From positions 22,501 to 47,274 of the forward strand of contig NW_022204834.1 of the NCBI RefSeq assembly GCF_008831285.2: DNA of 24,774 nt, given 5' to 3'. Under the pieces are notes generated by a model. That model made no database searches, was not told the origin of the DNA, and worked only from the letters and a program-made list of their open reading frames with translations. Positions 10,751 through 23,629 of this stretch are shown here, one piece after another; the stretch's first letter is position 1, and each line of letters opens with the position of its first letter. Origin of the DNA: Nymphaea colorata. Its lineage: Eukaryota; Streptophyta; Magnoliopsida; Nymphaeales; Nymphaeaceae. The position numbers and the translations under genes are program-made.

Positions 10751-11931
10751 TACATGTAATAACAAGTGAAACACATTAGATTAACTATAAAAGAGCAAAT
10801 GAACCACTTGAATTTTGTTCATTTTCATGCAAACTTGTGATTTAAATCCACTAAATCTTTCAACGTGGATGTAGCAACATGTTAATCACATTCAATGAAA
10901 TATGCGTGCTCAGATGAATCGCTTAAATCCCACTCGTATTGATACAAACTTGTGATTTCAATTCATTAGATCCTTACTATTGATGTAACTACAAGTTCAA
11001 CTCATTGGATTGACTACAAGAGATCAAACTAATGCGTAGATCCCACTTGCATCCATTTGAACTTGTGATTTCAATCAACAAAATCAATCATTGTACATGT
11101 AATAACAAGTGAAACGCATTAGGCTAATGATAAGCGATCAAACGAATGACGTGAATCTCATTTTTTCGTACAAACTTTTAGTTTGAACCATTGAAATCAT
11201 TCGTTATAGATGTAATAACAAGCGAAACACGTTATATTAACTGAAATACAGCAAGTAAATAACTTAAATGTCATTTATGTTCATACAAGCCTGTAATTTC
11301 TTCACTAAATCATTCAACATGCATCTTTAAGCACATTCACCATTAGTTTGTGATTCAAGTCATTCAATTGATCCTTATAGTTACCTAATGTGTTTCACTG
11401 TTTATTACTTCTATAAGAACGATTTAAATCACCAGTTAAAAATGGAATCTATGCATTAGTTTCATCCCTAGTAATTCAACTTGTCGTTACATTTATAGTA
11501 CGCGATATAAGCGATTGAAATCAGTTGTTCGTATAAACACGAGTGGGATTTAAGCGATTCATTTGATCACACATATTTAATTGAATGTTTTTAACTTGTT
11601 AGTACATCCATTTTGAATGATTTAGTTGATCGAAATCACAAGTTTGTATGAGAATGAATAAGATTCAAGTCGTTAATTTGCTCCCTATATTTAATCTAAT
11701 GTGTTTCACTTGTTATTACATGTGTAATGAACGATTTAAATTATTGAAATCACAAGTTCATATGGATACAAGTGGGATCTATGCTTTTGTTTGACCCTTT
11801 TACTTAATTCAATAAAACAAAAAGTTCTACTTATTGGACTAACTACAAGCATCAAACTAATCTATACATCAGATTTGTGTCCATATGAATTGGTGATTTC
11901 AATCATTTAAATCGTTACTTATACATGTAAT
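10751..11931 (-). repeat. Satellite unit, inverted
   Basis: This full unit of about 1,181 bp has the short F3/F4 spacer (accagttaaaaatgg near 11431). Inverted F1 near 11737 reads aaattattgaaatc, a variant shared with several later units. Confidence 0.9.
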
Positions 11932-13075
11932 AACAAGTGAAACACATTAGATTAACTATAAAAGAGCAAATGAACCACTTGAATTTTGTTCATTTTCATG
12001 CAAACTTGTGATTTAAATCCACTAAATCTTTCAACGTGGATGTAGCAACATGTTAATCACATTCAATGAAATATGCGTGCTCAGATGAATCGCTTAAATC
12101 CACTCGTATTGATACAAACTTGTGATTTCAATTCATTAGATCCTTACTATTGATGTAACTACAAGTTCAACTCATTGGATTGACTACAAGAGATCAAACT
12201 AATGCGTAGATCCCACTTGCATCCATTTGAACTTGTGATTTCAATCACAAAATCAATCATTGTACATGTAATAACAAGTGAAACGCATTAGGCTAATGAT
12301 AAGCGATCAAACGAATGACGTGAATCTCATTTTTTCGTACAAACTTTTAGTTTGAACCATTGAAATCATTCGTTATAGATGTAATAACAAGCGAAACACG
12401 TTATATTAACTGAAATACAGCAAGTAAATAACTTAAATGTCATTTATGTTCATACAAGCCTGTAATTTCATTCCACTAAATCATTCAACATGCATCTTTA
12501 AGCACATTCACCATTAGTTTGTGATTCAAGTCATTCAATGATCCTTATAGTTACCTAATGTTTCATGTTATTACTTTATAAAGAACGATTTAAATCACCA
12601 GTTAAAAATGAATCTATGCATTAGTTTCATCCCTAGTAATTCAACTTGTCGTTACATTTATAGTACGCGATATAAGCGATTGAAATCAGTTGTTCGTATA
12701 AACACGAGTGGGATTTAAGCGATTCATTTGATCACACATATTTAATTGAATGTTTTTAACTTGTTAGTACATCCATTTTGAATGATTTAGTTGATCGAAA
12801 TCACAAGTTTGTATGAGAATGAATAAGATTCAAGTCGTTAATTTGCTCCCTATATTTAATCTAATGTGTTTCACTTGTATTACATGTGTAATGAACGATT
12901 TAAATTATTGAAATCACAAGTTCATATGGATACAAGTGGGATCTATGCTTTTTTTGACCCTTTTACTTAATTCAATGAAACAAAAAGTTCTACTTATTAA
13001 ACTAACTACAAGCATCAAACTAATGTATACATCAGATTTGTGTACATATGAAATGGTGATTTCAATCGTTACTTA
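11932..13075 (-). repeat. Satellite unit, inverted
   Basis: This unit of about 1,144 bp is in standard order. It lacks about nine bases (catttaaat) beside the R6 core near 13066 and has lost bases around F4 (12540-12580). Its end carries gtatacatcag and acttatgcatg in place of ctatacatcag and acttatacatg. Both variants recur one higher-order period later, near 17114 and 17170. Confidence 0.9.
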
Positions 13076-14203
13076 TGCATGTAATAACAAGTGAAACACA
13101 TTAGATTAACTATAAAAGAGCAAATGAACACTTGAATTTTGTTTATTTTCATGCAAACTTGTGATTTAAATCCACTAAATCATTCAACGTGGATGTAGCA
13201 ACATGTTAATACATTCAATGAAATATGCGTGCTCAGATGAATCGCTTAAATCTCACTCATATTGATACAAACTTGTGATTTCAATTCATTAGATCCTTAC
13301 TATTGATGTAACTCCAAGTTCAACTCATTGGATTGACTACAAGAGATCAAACTAATGCGTAGATCCCATTTGCATCCATTTGAACTTGTGATTTCAATCA
13401 ACAAATCAATCATTGTACATGTAATAACAAGTGAAACGCATTAGGCTAAGGATAAGCGATCAAACGAATGACGTGAATCTCATTTTTTCGTACAACTTTT
13501 AGTTTGAACCATTAAATCATTCGTTATAGATGTAATAACAAGCGAAACACGTTATATTAACTGAAATACAGCAGAACGATTTAAATCACCAGTTAAAATG
13601 GAATCTATGCATTAGTTTCATCCTCGTAATTCAACTGCTTCTTTAAGTACGCATATAGCGATTGAAATCAGTTGTTCGTATAAACACGAGTGGATTTAAG
13701 CGATTCATTTGATCACACTTATTTAATTGAATCTTTTAACTTGTTAGTACATCCATTTTGAATGATTTAGTTGATCGAAATCACAAGTTTTATGAGAATG
13801 ATCAGTTGTTCGTATAAACACGAGTGGCATTTAAGCGATTCATTTGATCACACATATTTAGTTGAATGTTTTTAACTTGTTAGTACATTCATTTTGAATG
13901 ATTTAGTTGATGGAAATCACAAGTTTGTAAGAGAATGAATAAGATTCAAGTCGTTAATTTGCTCCCCTATATTTAATCTAATGTGTTTCACTTGTTATTA
14001 CATGTGTAATGAACGATTTAAATTATTGAAATCACAAGTTCATATGGATACAAGTGGGATCTATGCTTTTGTTTGACCCCTTTTACTTAATTCAATAAAA
14101 CAAAAGTTCTACTTATTAAACTAACTACAAGCATCAAACTAATCTATACATCAGATTTGTGTCCATATGAATTGGTGATTTCAATCATTTAAATCGTTAC
14201 TTA
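13076..14203 (-). repeat. Rearranged unit with internal deletion and duplication
   Basis: Overall length (1,128 bp) is nearly normal, but two rearrangements almost cancel. At 13573-13574 R2 (gaaatacagca) joins directly to F4 (gaacgatttaaatcacc), removing about 165 bp including all of R1. Then about 134 bp of F3/F2 sequence beginning atcagttgttcg at 13667 is repeated from 13801. The two copies differ at a few bases (for example gtggattt against gtggcattt), so the duplication is not brand new or was re-converted. The corresponding unit at 17173-18339 has neither change. Confidence 0.87.
13667..13934 (-). repeat. Local tandem duplication of about 134 bp
   Basis: Positions 13667-13800 and 13801-13934 are direct repeats spanning the end of inverted F3 and most of inverted F2. 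The join gagaatg/atcagttg is not found elsewhere in the array. Confidence 0.85.
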
Positions 14204-14830
14204 TACATGTAATAACAAGTGAAACACATTAGATTAACCATAAAAGAGCAAATGAACAACTTGAATTTTGTTCATTTTCATGCAAACTTGTGATTTAAAT
14301 CCACTAAATCTTTCAACGTGGATGTAGCAACATGTTAATCACAATCAATGAAATATGCGTGCTCAGATGAATCGCTTAAATCCACTCGTATTGATACAAA
14401 CTTGTGATTTCAATTCATTAGATCCTTACTATTGATGTAACTACAAGTTCAACTATTGGATTGACTACAAGAGATCAAACTAATGTGTAGATCCCACTTG
14501 CATCCATTTGAACTTGTGATTTCAATCGACAAAATCAATCATTGTACATGTAATAACAAGTGAAACGCATTAGGCTAATGACAAGCGATCAAACGAATGA
14601 CGTGAATCTCATTTTTTCGTACAAAATTTTAATTTGAACCATTGAAATCATTCGTTATAGATGTAATAACAAGCGAAACACGTTATATTAACTGAAATAC
14701 AGCAAGTAAATAACTTAAATGTCATTTATGTTCTTACAAGCCTGTAATTTCATTGCACTAAATCATTCAACATGCATCTTTAAGCACATTAACGCATTAG
14801 TTTGTGATTCAAGTCATTCAACTGATCCCT

Positions 14831-14846
14831 TATAGTTAAATCACCA
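14831..14846 (-). other. 45-bp deletion junction in inverted F4 (copy A)
   Basis: tatagtta runs straight into aatcaccag. Intact copies have ttaacctaatg about 45 bp before tttaaatcacc. Both ends carry ttaa, so the deletion has 4-bp microhomology. The identical junction is present at 18963-18978. Confidence 0.85.
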
Positions 14847-15262
14847 GTTAAAAATAGAATCTATGCATTACTTTCATCCATAGTAATTCAACTTGTCGTT
14901 ACATTTATAGTACGCGATATAAGCGATTGAAATCAGTTGTTTGTATAAACACGAGTGGGATTTAAGCGATTCATTTGACCATACATATTGAATTGAATGT
15001 TTTTAACTTGTTAGTACATCCATTTTGAATGATTTAGTTGATCGAAATCACAAGTTTGTATGAGAATGAATAAGATTCAAGTCGTTAATTTGCTCCCCTA
15101 TATTTAATCTAATGTGTTTCACTTGTTATTACATGTGTAATGAACAATTTAAATGATTGAAATCACAAGTTCATATGGATACAAGTGGGATCTATGCTTT
15201 TGTTTGACCCCTTTTACTTAATTCAATAAAACAAAAGTGCTACTTATTGGACTAACTACAAG

Positions 15263-15280
15263 CATCAATACTAATTGATG
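15263..15280. repeat. Hairpin at the 1.5-unit junction, copy 2
   Basis: The same catcaat/attgatg 7-bp stem and acta loop as at 8840-8857, here followed by the cleaner gtaacaacaagcgaaacac. Confidence 0.88.
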
Positions 15281-16003
15281 TAACAACAAGCGAAACACGT
15301 TATATTAACTGAAATACAGCAATAAATAACTTAAATTTCATTTATGTTCATATAAGCCTGTAATTTTGTTCCACTAAATCATTCAACATGCATCATTAAG
15401 CACATTCACATATTAGTTTGTGATTCAAGTCATTCAATTGATCCCTTATAGTTAACCTAATGTGTTGACTGTTTATTACTTCTATAAAGAACGATTTAAA
15501 TCACCAGTTCATACAGTTAAAAATGGAATCTATGCGTTTGTTTCATCCCTAGTAATTCAACTTGTCGTTACATTTATAGTACGCGATATAAGCGATTGAA
15601 ATCAGTTGTTCGTATAAACACGAGAGGGATTTAAGCGATTCATTTGATCACACATATTTAATTGAATGTTTTTAACTTGTTAGTACATCCATTTTGAATG
15701 ATTTAGTTGATCGAAATCACAAGTTTGTATGAGAATGAATAAGATTCAAGTCGTTAATTTGCTCCCCTATATTTAATCTAATGTGTTTCACTTGTTATTA
15801 CATGTGTAATGAACGATTTAAATTATTGAAATCACAAGTTCATATGGATACAAGTGGGATCTATGCTTTTGTTTGACCCCTTTTACTTAATTCAATAAAA
15901 CAAAAAGTTCTACTTATTGGACTAACTACAAGCATCAAACTAATCTACACATAGATTTGTGTCCATATGAATTGGTGATTTCAATCATTTAAATCGTTAC
16001 TTA

Positions 16004-17172
16004 TACATGTAATAACAAGTGAAACACATTAGATTAACTATAAAAGAGCAAATGAACCACTTGAATTTTGTTCATTTTCATGCAAACTTGTGATTTAAAT
16101 CCACTAAATCTTTCAACGTGGATGTAGCACATGTTAATCACATTAATGAAATATGCGTGCTCAGATGAATCGCTTAAATCCCACTCGTATTGATACAAAC
16201 TTGTAATTTCAATTCATTAGATCCTTACTATTGATGTAACTACAAGTTCAACTCATTTGATTGACTACAAGAGATCAAAATAATGCATAGATCCTACTTG
16301 CATCCATTTGAACTTGTGATTTCATCAACAAAATCAATAATTGTACATGTAATAACAAGTGAAACGCATTAGGCTAATGATAAGCGATCAAACGAATGAC
16401 GTGAATCTATTTTTTCGTACAATTTTAGTTTGAACCATTGAAATCATTCGTTATAATGTAATAACAAGCGAAACACGTTATATTAACTGAAATACAGCAA
16501 GTAAATAACTTAAATTTCATTTATGTTCATACAAGCCTGTAATTTCGTTCCACTAAATCATTCAACATGCATCTTTAAGCACATTCACACATTAGTTTGT
16601 GATTCAAGTCATTCAATTTATCCCTTATAGTTAACCTAATGTGTTTCACTGTTTATTACTTTATAAAGAACGATTTAAATCACCAGTTATACAGTTAAAT
16701 GGAATCTATGCTTAGTTTCATCCCTAGTAATTCAACTTGTCGTTACATTTATAGTACGTGATATAAGCGATTGAAATCAGTTGTTCGTATAAACACGAGT
16801 GGGATTTAAGCGATTCATTTGATCACACATATTTAATTGAATTTTTTTAACTTGTTAGTACATCATTTGAATGATTTAGTTGATCGAAATCACAAGTTTG
16901 TATGAGAATGAATAAGATTCAAGTCGTTAATTTGCTCCCTATATTTAATCTAATGTGTTTCACTTGTTATTACATGTGTAATGAACGATTTAAATGATTG
17001 AAATCACAAGTTCATATGGATACAAGTGGGATCTATGCTTTTGTTTGACCCCTTTTACTTAATTCAATGAAACAAAAAGTTCTACTTATTAACTAACTAC
17101 AAGCATCAAACTAATGTATACATCAGATTTGTTCATATGAATGGTGATTTCAATCATTTAAATCGTTACTTA
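16004..17172 (-). repeat. Satellite unit, inverted
   Basis: This full unit of about 1,169 bp is in standard order with scattered single-base losses. It shares the aaatttcatttatg variant (near 16512) with the 1.5-unit half copies. Its end has gtatacatcag and acttatgcatg, matching the unit one higher-order period earlier (ending 13075). Confidence 0.9.
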
Positions 17173-18339
17173 TGCATGTAATAACAAGTGAAACACATTA
17201 GATTAACTATAAAAGAGCAAATGAACCACTTGAATTTTGTTCATTTTCATGCAAACTTTGATTTAAATCCACTAAATCATTCAACTGGATGTAGCAACAT
17301 GTTAATCACATTCAATGAAATATGCGTGCTCAATGAATCGCTTAAATCCACTCGTATTGATACAAACTTGTGATTTCAATTCATTAGATCCTTACTATTG
17401 ATGTAACTCAAGTTCAACTCATTGGATTGACTACAAGAGATCAAACTAATGCGTAGATCCCACTTGCATCCATTTGAACTTGTGATTTCAATCAACAAAA
17501 TCAATCATTGTACATGTAATAACAAGTGAAACGCATTAGGCTAATGATAAGCGATCAAACGAATGATGTGAATCTCATTTTTTCGTACAAACTTTTAGTT
17601 TGAACCATTAAATCATTCGTTATAGTGTAATAACAAGCGAAACACGTTATATTAACTGAAATACAGCAAGTAAATAACTTAATGTCATTTATGTTCATAC
17701 AGCCTGTAATTTCATTCCACTAAATCATTCAACATGCATCTTTAAGCACATTCACGCATTAGTTTGTGATTCAAGTCATTCAATTGATCCCTATAGTTAA
17801 CCTAATGTGTTCACTGTTTATTACTTCTATAAGAACATTTAAATCACCAGTTCTACAGTTAAAAATGGAATCTATGCATTAGTTTATCCCAGTAATTCAA
17901 CTTGTCGTTACATTTATAGTACGCGATATAAGCGATTGAAATCAGTTGTTCGTATAAACACGAGTGGGATTTAAGCGATTCATTTGATCACACATATTTA
18001 TTGAATGTTTTTAACTTGTTAGTACATCATTTTGAATGATTTAGTTGATGAAATCACAAGTTTGTAGAGAATGAATAAGATTCAAGTCGTTAATTTGCTC
18101 CCCTATATTTAATCTAATGTGTTTCACTTGTTATTACATGTGTAATGAACGATTTAAATTATTGAAATCACAAGTTCATATGGATACAAGTGGGATCTAT
18201 GCTTTTGTTTGACCCCTTTTACTTAATTCAATAAAACAAAAAGTTCTACTTATTAACTAACTACAAGCATCAAACTAATCTATACATCAGATTTGTGTCC
18301 ATATGAATTGGTGATTTCAATCATTTAAATCGTTACTTA
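17173..18339 (-). repeat. Satellite unit, inverted
   Basis: This full unit of about 1,167 bp corresponds to 13076-14203 in the higher-order repeat but without that copy's deletion and duplication. Several missing bases at 17262-17345 happen to open a short reading frame here; see the rejected items. Confidence 0.9.
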
Positions 18340-20132
18340 TACATGTAATAACAAGTGAAACACATTAGATTAACATAAAAGAGCAAATGAACACTTGAAT
18401 TTTGTTCATTTTCATGCAAACTTGTGATTTAAATCCACTAAATCTTTCAACGTGGATGTAGCAACATGTTAATCACATCAATGAAATATGCGTGCTCAGA
18501 TGAATCGCTTAAATCCCACTCGTATTGATACAAACTTGTGATTTCAATTCATTAGATCCTTACTATTGATGTAACTACAAGTTCAACTCATTGGATTGAC
18601 TACAAGAGATCAAACTAATGTGTAGATCCCACTTGCATCCATTTGAACTTGTGATTTCAATCGACAAAATCAATCATTGTACATGTAATAACAAGTGAAA
18701 CGCATTAGGCTAATGAAAGCGATCAAACGAATGACGTGAATCTCATTTTTTCGTACAAATTTTATTTGAACCATTGAAATCATTCGTTATAGATGTAATA
18801 ACAAGCGAAACACGTTATATTAACTGAAATACAGCAAGTAAATAACTTAAATGTCATTTATGTTCTTACAAGCCTGTAATTTCATTGCACTAAATCATTC
18901 AACATGCATCTTTAAGCACATTACGCATTAGTTTGTGATTCAAGTCATTCAACTGATCCCTTATAGTTAAATCACCAGTTAAAAATAGAATCTATGCATT
19001 ACTTTCATCCATAGTAATTCAACTTGTCGTTACATTTATAGTACGCGATATAAGCGATTGAAATCAGTTGTTTGTATAAACACGAGTGGGATTTAAGCGA
19101 TTCATTTGACCATACATATTGAATTGAATGTTTTTAACTTGTTAGTACATCCATTTTGAATGATTTAGTTGATCGAAATCACAAGTTTGTATGAGAATGA
19201 ATAAGATTCAAGTCGTTAATTTGCTCCCCTATATTTAATCTAATGTGTTTCACTTGTTATTACATGTGTAATGAACAATTTAAATGATTGAAATCACAAG
19301 TTCATATGGATACAAGTGGGATCTATGCTTTTGTTTGACCCCTTTTACTTAATTCAATAAAACAAAAAGTGCTACTTATTGGACTAACTACAAGCATCAA
19401 TACTAATTGATGTAACAACAAGCGAAACACGTTATATTAACTGAAATACAGCAAGTAAATAACTTAAATTTCATTTATGTTCATACAAGCCTGTAATTTT
19501 GTTCCACTAAATCATTCAACATGCATCTTTAAGCACATTCACATATTAGTTTGTGATTCAAGTCATTCAATTGATCCCTTATAGTTAACCTAATGTGTTT
19601 CACTGTTTATTACTTCTATAAAGAACGATTTAAATCACCAGTTCATACAGTTAAAAATGGAATCTATGCGTTGTTTCATCCCTAGTAATTCAACTTGTCG
19701 TTACATTTATAGTACGCGATATAAGCGATTGAAATCAGTTGTTCGTATAAACACGAGTGGGATTTAAGCGATTCATTTGATCACACATATTTAATTGAAT
19801 GTTTTTAACTTGTTAGTACATCCATTTTGAATGATTTAGTTGATCGAAATCACAAGTTTGTTGAGAATGAATAAGATTCAAGTCGTTAATTTGCTCCCCT
19901 ATATTTAATCTAATGTGTTTCACTTGTTATTACATGTGTAATGAACGATTTAAATGATTGAAATCACAAGTTCATATGGATACAAGTGGGATCTATGCTT
20001 TTGTTTGACCCTTTTACTTAATTCAATAAACAAAAAGTCTACTTATTGGATAACTACAAGCATCAAACTAATCTATACATCAGATTTGTGTCCATATGAA
20101 TTGGTGATTTCAATCATTTAAATCGTTACTTA
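18340..20132 (-). repeat. 1.5-unit variant, higher-order copy B
   Basis: This interval is 1,793 bp and nearly matches 14204-16003 base for base, with the same private variants and the same 45-bp F4 deletion (near 18968). Differences are mainly missing single bases. The junction hairpin is at 19395-19412. Confidence 0.9.
19395..19412. repeat. Hairpin at the 1.5-unit junction, copy 3
   Basis: Identical stem (catcaat/attgatg) and loop (acta) to the copies at 8840 and 15263. Three exact recurrences show the junction is real and has been amplified, not a one-off misassembly. Confidence 0.9.
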
Positions 20133-21296
20133 TACATGTAATAACAAGTGAACACATTAATTAACTATAAAAGAGAAATGAACCACTTGAATTTTGTTCA
20201 TTTTCATGCAACTTGTGATTTAAATCCACTAAATCTTTCAACGTGGATGTAGCAACATGTTAATCACATTCAATGAAATATGCGTGCTCAGATGAATCGC
20301 TTAAATCCCACTCGTATTGATACAAACTTGTGATTTCAATTCATTAGATCCTTACTATTGATGTAACTACAAGTTCAACTCATTGGATTGACTACAAGAG
20401 ATCAAACTAATGCGTAGATCCCTTGCATCCATTTGAACTTGTGATTTCAATCAACAAATCAATCATTGTACATGTAATAACAAGTGAAACGCATTAGGCT
20501 AATGATAAGCGATCAAACGAATGACTGAATCTCATTTTTTCGTACAAACTTTTAGTTTGAACCATGAAATCATTCGTTATAGATGTAATAACAAGCGAAA
20601 CACGTTATATTAACTGAAATACAGCAAGTAAATAACTTAAATGTCATTTATGTTCATACAAGCCTGTAATTTCGTTCCACTAAATCATTCAACATGCATC
20701 TTTAAGCACATTCACGCATTAGTTTGTGATTCAAGTCATTCAATTGATCCCTTATAGTTAACCTAATGTGTTTCACTGTTTATTACTTTATAAAGAACGA
20801 TTTAAATCACCAGTTAAAAATGAATCTATGCATTAGTTTCATCCTAGTAATTCAACTTGTCGTTACATTTATAGTACGCGATATAAGCGATTGAAATCAG
20901 TTGTTCGTATAACACGAGTGGGATTTAAGCGATTCATTTGATCACACATATTTAATTGAATGTTTTTAACTTGTTAGTACATCCATTTTGAATGATTTAG
21001 TTGATCGAAATCACAAGTTTGTATGAGAATGAATAAGATTCAAGTCGTTAATTTGCTCCCTATATTTAATCTATGTGTTTCACTTGTTATTACATGTGTA
21101 ATGAACGATTTAAATGATTGAAATCACAAGTTCATATGGATACAAGTGGGATCTATGCTTTTGTTTGACCCCTTTTACTTAATTCAATAAAACAAAAAGT
21201 TCTACTTATTGGACTAACTACAAGCATCAAACTAATCTATACATCAGATTTGTGTCCATATGAATTGGTGATTTCAATCATTTAAATCGTTACTTA
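20133..21296 (-). repeat. Satellite unit, inverted
   Basis: This full unit of about 1,164 bp is in standard order. It has the short F3/F4 spacer near 20810. Most differences from the 6597-7780 reference are single missing bases. Confidence 0.9.
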
Positions 21297-22466
21297 TACA
21301 TGTAATAACAAGTGAAACACATTAGATTAACTATAAAAGAGCAAATGAACCACTTGAATTTGTTCATTTTCATGCAAACTTGTGATTTAAATCCACTAAA
21401 TCTTTCAACGTGGATGTAGCAACATGTTAATCACATTCAATGAAATATGCGTGCTCAGATGAATCGCTTAAATCCCACTCGTATTGATACAAACTTGTGA
21501 TTTCAATTCATTAGATCCTTACTATTGATGTAACTACAAGTTCAACTCATTGGATTGACTACAAGAGATCAAACTAATGCGTAGATCCCACTTGCATCCA
21601 TTTGAACTTGTGATTTCAATCAACAAAATCAATATTGTACATGTAATAACAAGTGAAACGCATTAGGCTAATGATAAGCGATCAAACGAATGACGTGAAT
21701 CTCATTTTTTCGTACAAACTTTTAGTTTGAACCATTGAAATCATTCGTTATAGATGTAATAACAAGCGAAACACGTTATATTAACTGAAATACAGCAAGT
21801 AAATAACTTAAATGTCATTTATGTTCATACAAGCCTGTAATTTCTTCCACTAAATCATTCAACATGCATCTTTAAGCACATTCACCATTAGTTTGTGATT
21901 CAAGTCATTCAATTGATCCCTTATAGTTAACCTAATGTGTTTCACTGTTTATTACTTCTATAAAGAACGATTTAAATCACCAGTTCATACAGTTAAAAAT
22001 GAATCTATGCGTTAGTTTCATCCCTAGTAATTCAACTTGTCGTTACATTTATAGTACGCGATATAAGCGATTGAAATCAGTTGTTCGTATAAACACGAGT
22101 GGGATTTAAGCGATTCATTTGATCACACATATTTAATTGAATGTTTTTAACTTGTTAGTACATCCATTTTGAATGATTTAGTTGATCGAAATCACAAGTT
22201 TGTATGAGAATGAATAAGATTCAAGTCGTTAATTTGCTCCCTATATTTAATCTAATGTGTTTCACTTGTTATTACATGTGTAATGAACGATTTAAATGAT
22301 TGAAATCACAAGTTCATATGGATACAAGTGGGATCTATGCTTTTGTTTGACCCTTTTACTTAATTCAATAACAAATCTATTATTGACTAACTACAGCATC
22401 AAACTAATCTATACATCAGATTTGTGTCATATGAATTGGTGATTTCAATCATTTAATCGTTACTTA
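21297..22466 (-). repeat. Satellite unit, inverted
   Basis: This full unit of about 1,170 bp has the long F3/F4 spacer near 21980 and gcgttag in F3 (shared with 9108). A base-depleted patch lies at the F1/R6 boundary (22365-22400). Confidence 0.9.
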
Positions 22467-23629
22467 TACATGTAATAACAAGTGAAACACATTAGATTAA
22501 CTATAAAGAGCAAATGAACCACTTGAATTTTGTTCATTTTCATGCAAACTTGTGATTTAAATCCACTAAATCTTTCAACGTGGATGTAGCAACATGTTAA
22601 TCACATTCAATGAAATATGCGTGCTCAGATGAATCGCTTAAATCCACTCGTATTGATACAAACTTGTGATTTCAATTCATTAGATCCTTACTATTGATGT
22701 AACTACAAGTTCAACTCATTGGATTGACTACAAGAGATCAAACTAATGCGTAGATCCCACTTGCATCCATTTGAACTTGTGATTTCAATCAACAAAATCA
22801 ATATTGTACATGTAATAACAAGTGAACGCATTAGGCTAATGATAAGCGATCAAACGAATGACGTGAATCTCATTTTTTCGTACAAACTTTTAGTTTGAAC
22901 CATTGAAATCATTCGTTATAGATGTAATAACAAGCGAAACACGTTATATTAACTGAAATACAGCAAGTAATAACTTAAATGTCATTTATGTTCATACAAG
23001 CCTGTAATTTCTTCCACTAATCATTCAACATGCATCTTTAAGCACATTCACCATTAGTTTGTGATTCAAGTCATTCAATTGATCCCTTATAGTTAACCTA
23101 ATGTGTTTCATGTTTATTATTCTATAAAGAACGATTTAAATCACCAGTTCAAGTAAATGAATCTATGCATTAGTTTCATCCCTAGTAATTCAACTTGTCG
23201 TTACATTTATAGTACGCGATATAAGCGATTGAAATCAGTTGTTCGTATAAACACGAGTGGGATTTAAGCGATTCATTTGATCACACATATTTAATTGAAT
23301 GTTTTTAACTTGTTAGTACATCCATTTTGAATGATTTAGTTGATCGAAATCACAAGTTTGTATGAGAATGATAAGATTCAAGTCGTTAATTTGCTCCCTA
23401 TATTTAATCTAATGTGTTTCACTTGTTATTACATGTGTAATGAACGATTTAAATGATTGAAATCACAGTTCATATGGATACAAGTGGGATCTATGCTTTT
23501 GTTTGACCCTTTTACTTAATTCAATAAACAAAATTCTACTTATTGGACTAACTACAAGCATCAAACTAATCTATACATCAGATTTGTGTCCATATGATTG
23601 GTGATTTCAATCATTTAAATCGTTACTTA
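22467..23629 (-). repeat. Satellite unit, inverted
   Basis: This full unit of about 1,163 bp is in standard order. The F3/F4 spacer near 23145 reads cagttcaagtaaatg, an atypical form probably produced by base losses from the long form. Confidence 0.9.

Larger units (their letters stand above)
14204..16003 (-). repeat. 1.5-unit variant, higher-order copy A
   Basis: This interval is 1,800 bp. The first part carries private variants: taatgtgtagatccc, caatcgacaaaatc, ttcttacaagcc, ttgcactaaatc, accatacatattgaattg and a 45-bp deletion near 14838. The R6-to-R2 junction at 15263-15280 is followed by an extra R2-F1 half-unit with cacatattag and aaatttcattt. All of these recur in 18340-20132, about 4.13 kb further on. 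Confidence 0.9.
13000..20132 (-). repeat. Two copies of a higher-order repeat of about 4.13 kb
   Basis: Copy A (about 13000-17090) and copy B (about 17095 to 20132, incomplete) follow the plan one unit, one 1.5-unit, one unit. Matching landmarks lie 4,097 bp (13076/17173), 4,136 bp (14204/18340) and 4,129 bp (16004/20133) apart. Linked private variants support a block duplication. I do not see the same block elsewhere in the window; the 1.5-unit at 7781 is followed by different spacing. Confidence 0.82.

Noticed and set aside
17188-17373. An open frame of 61 codons on the + strand
   Set aside because: It lies wholly inside inverted R6-R4 satellite sequence. It stays open only because this copy lacks several bases (17262-17345) that other copies have. 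It has no recognisable domain or gene context, and the equivalent frame is broken in other units.
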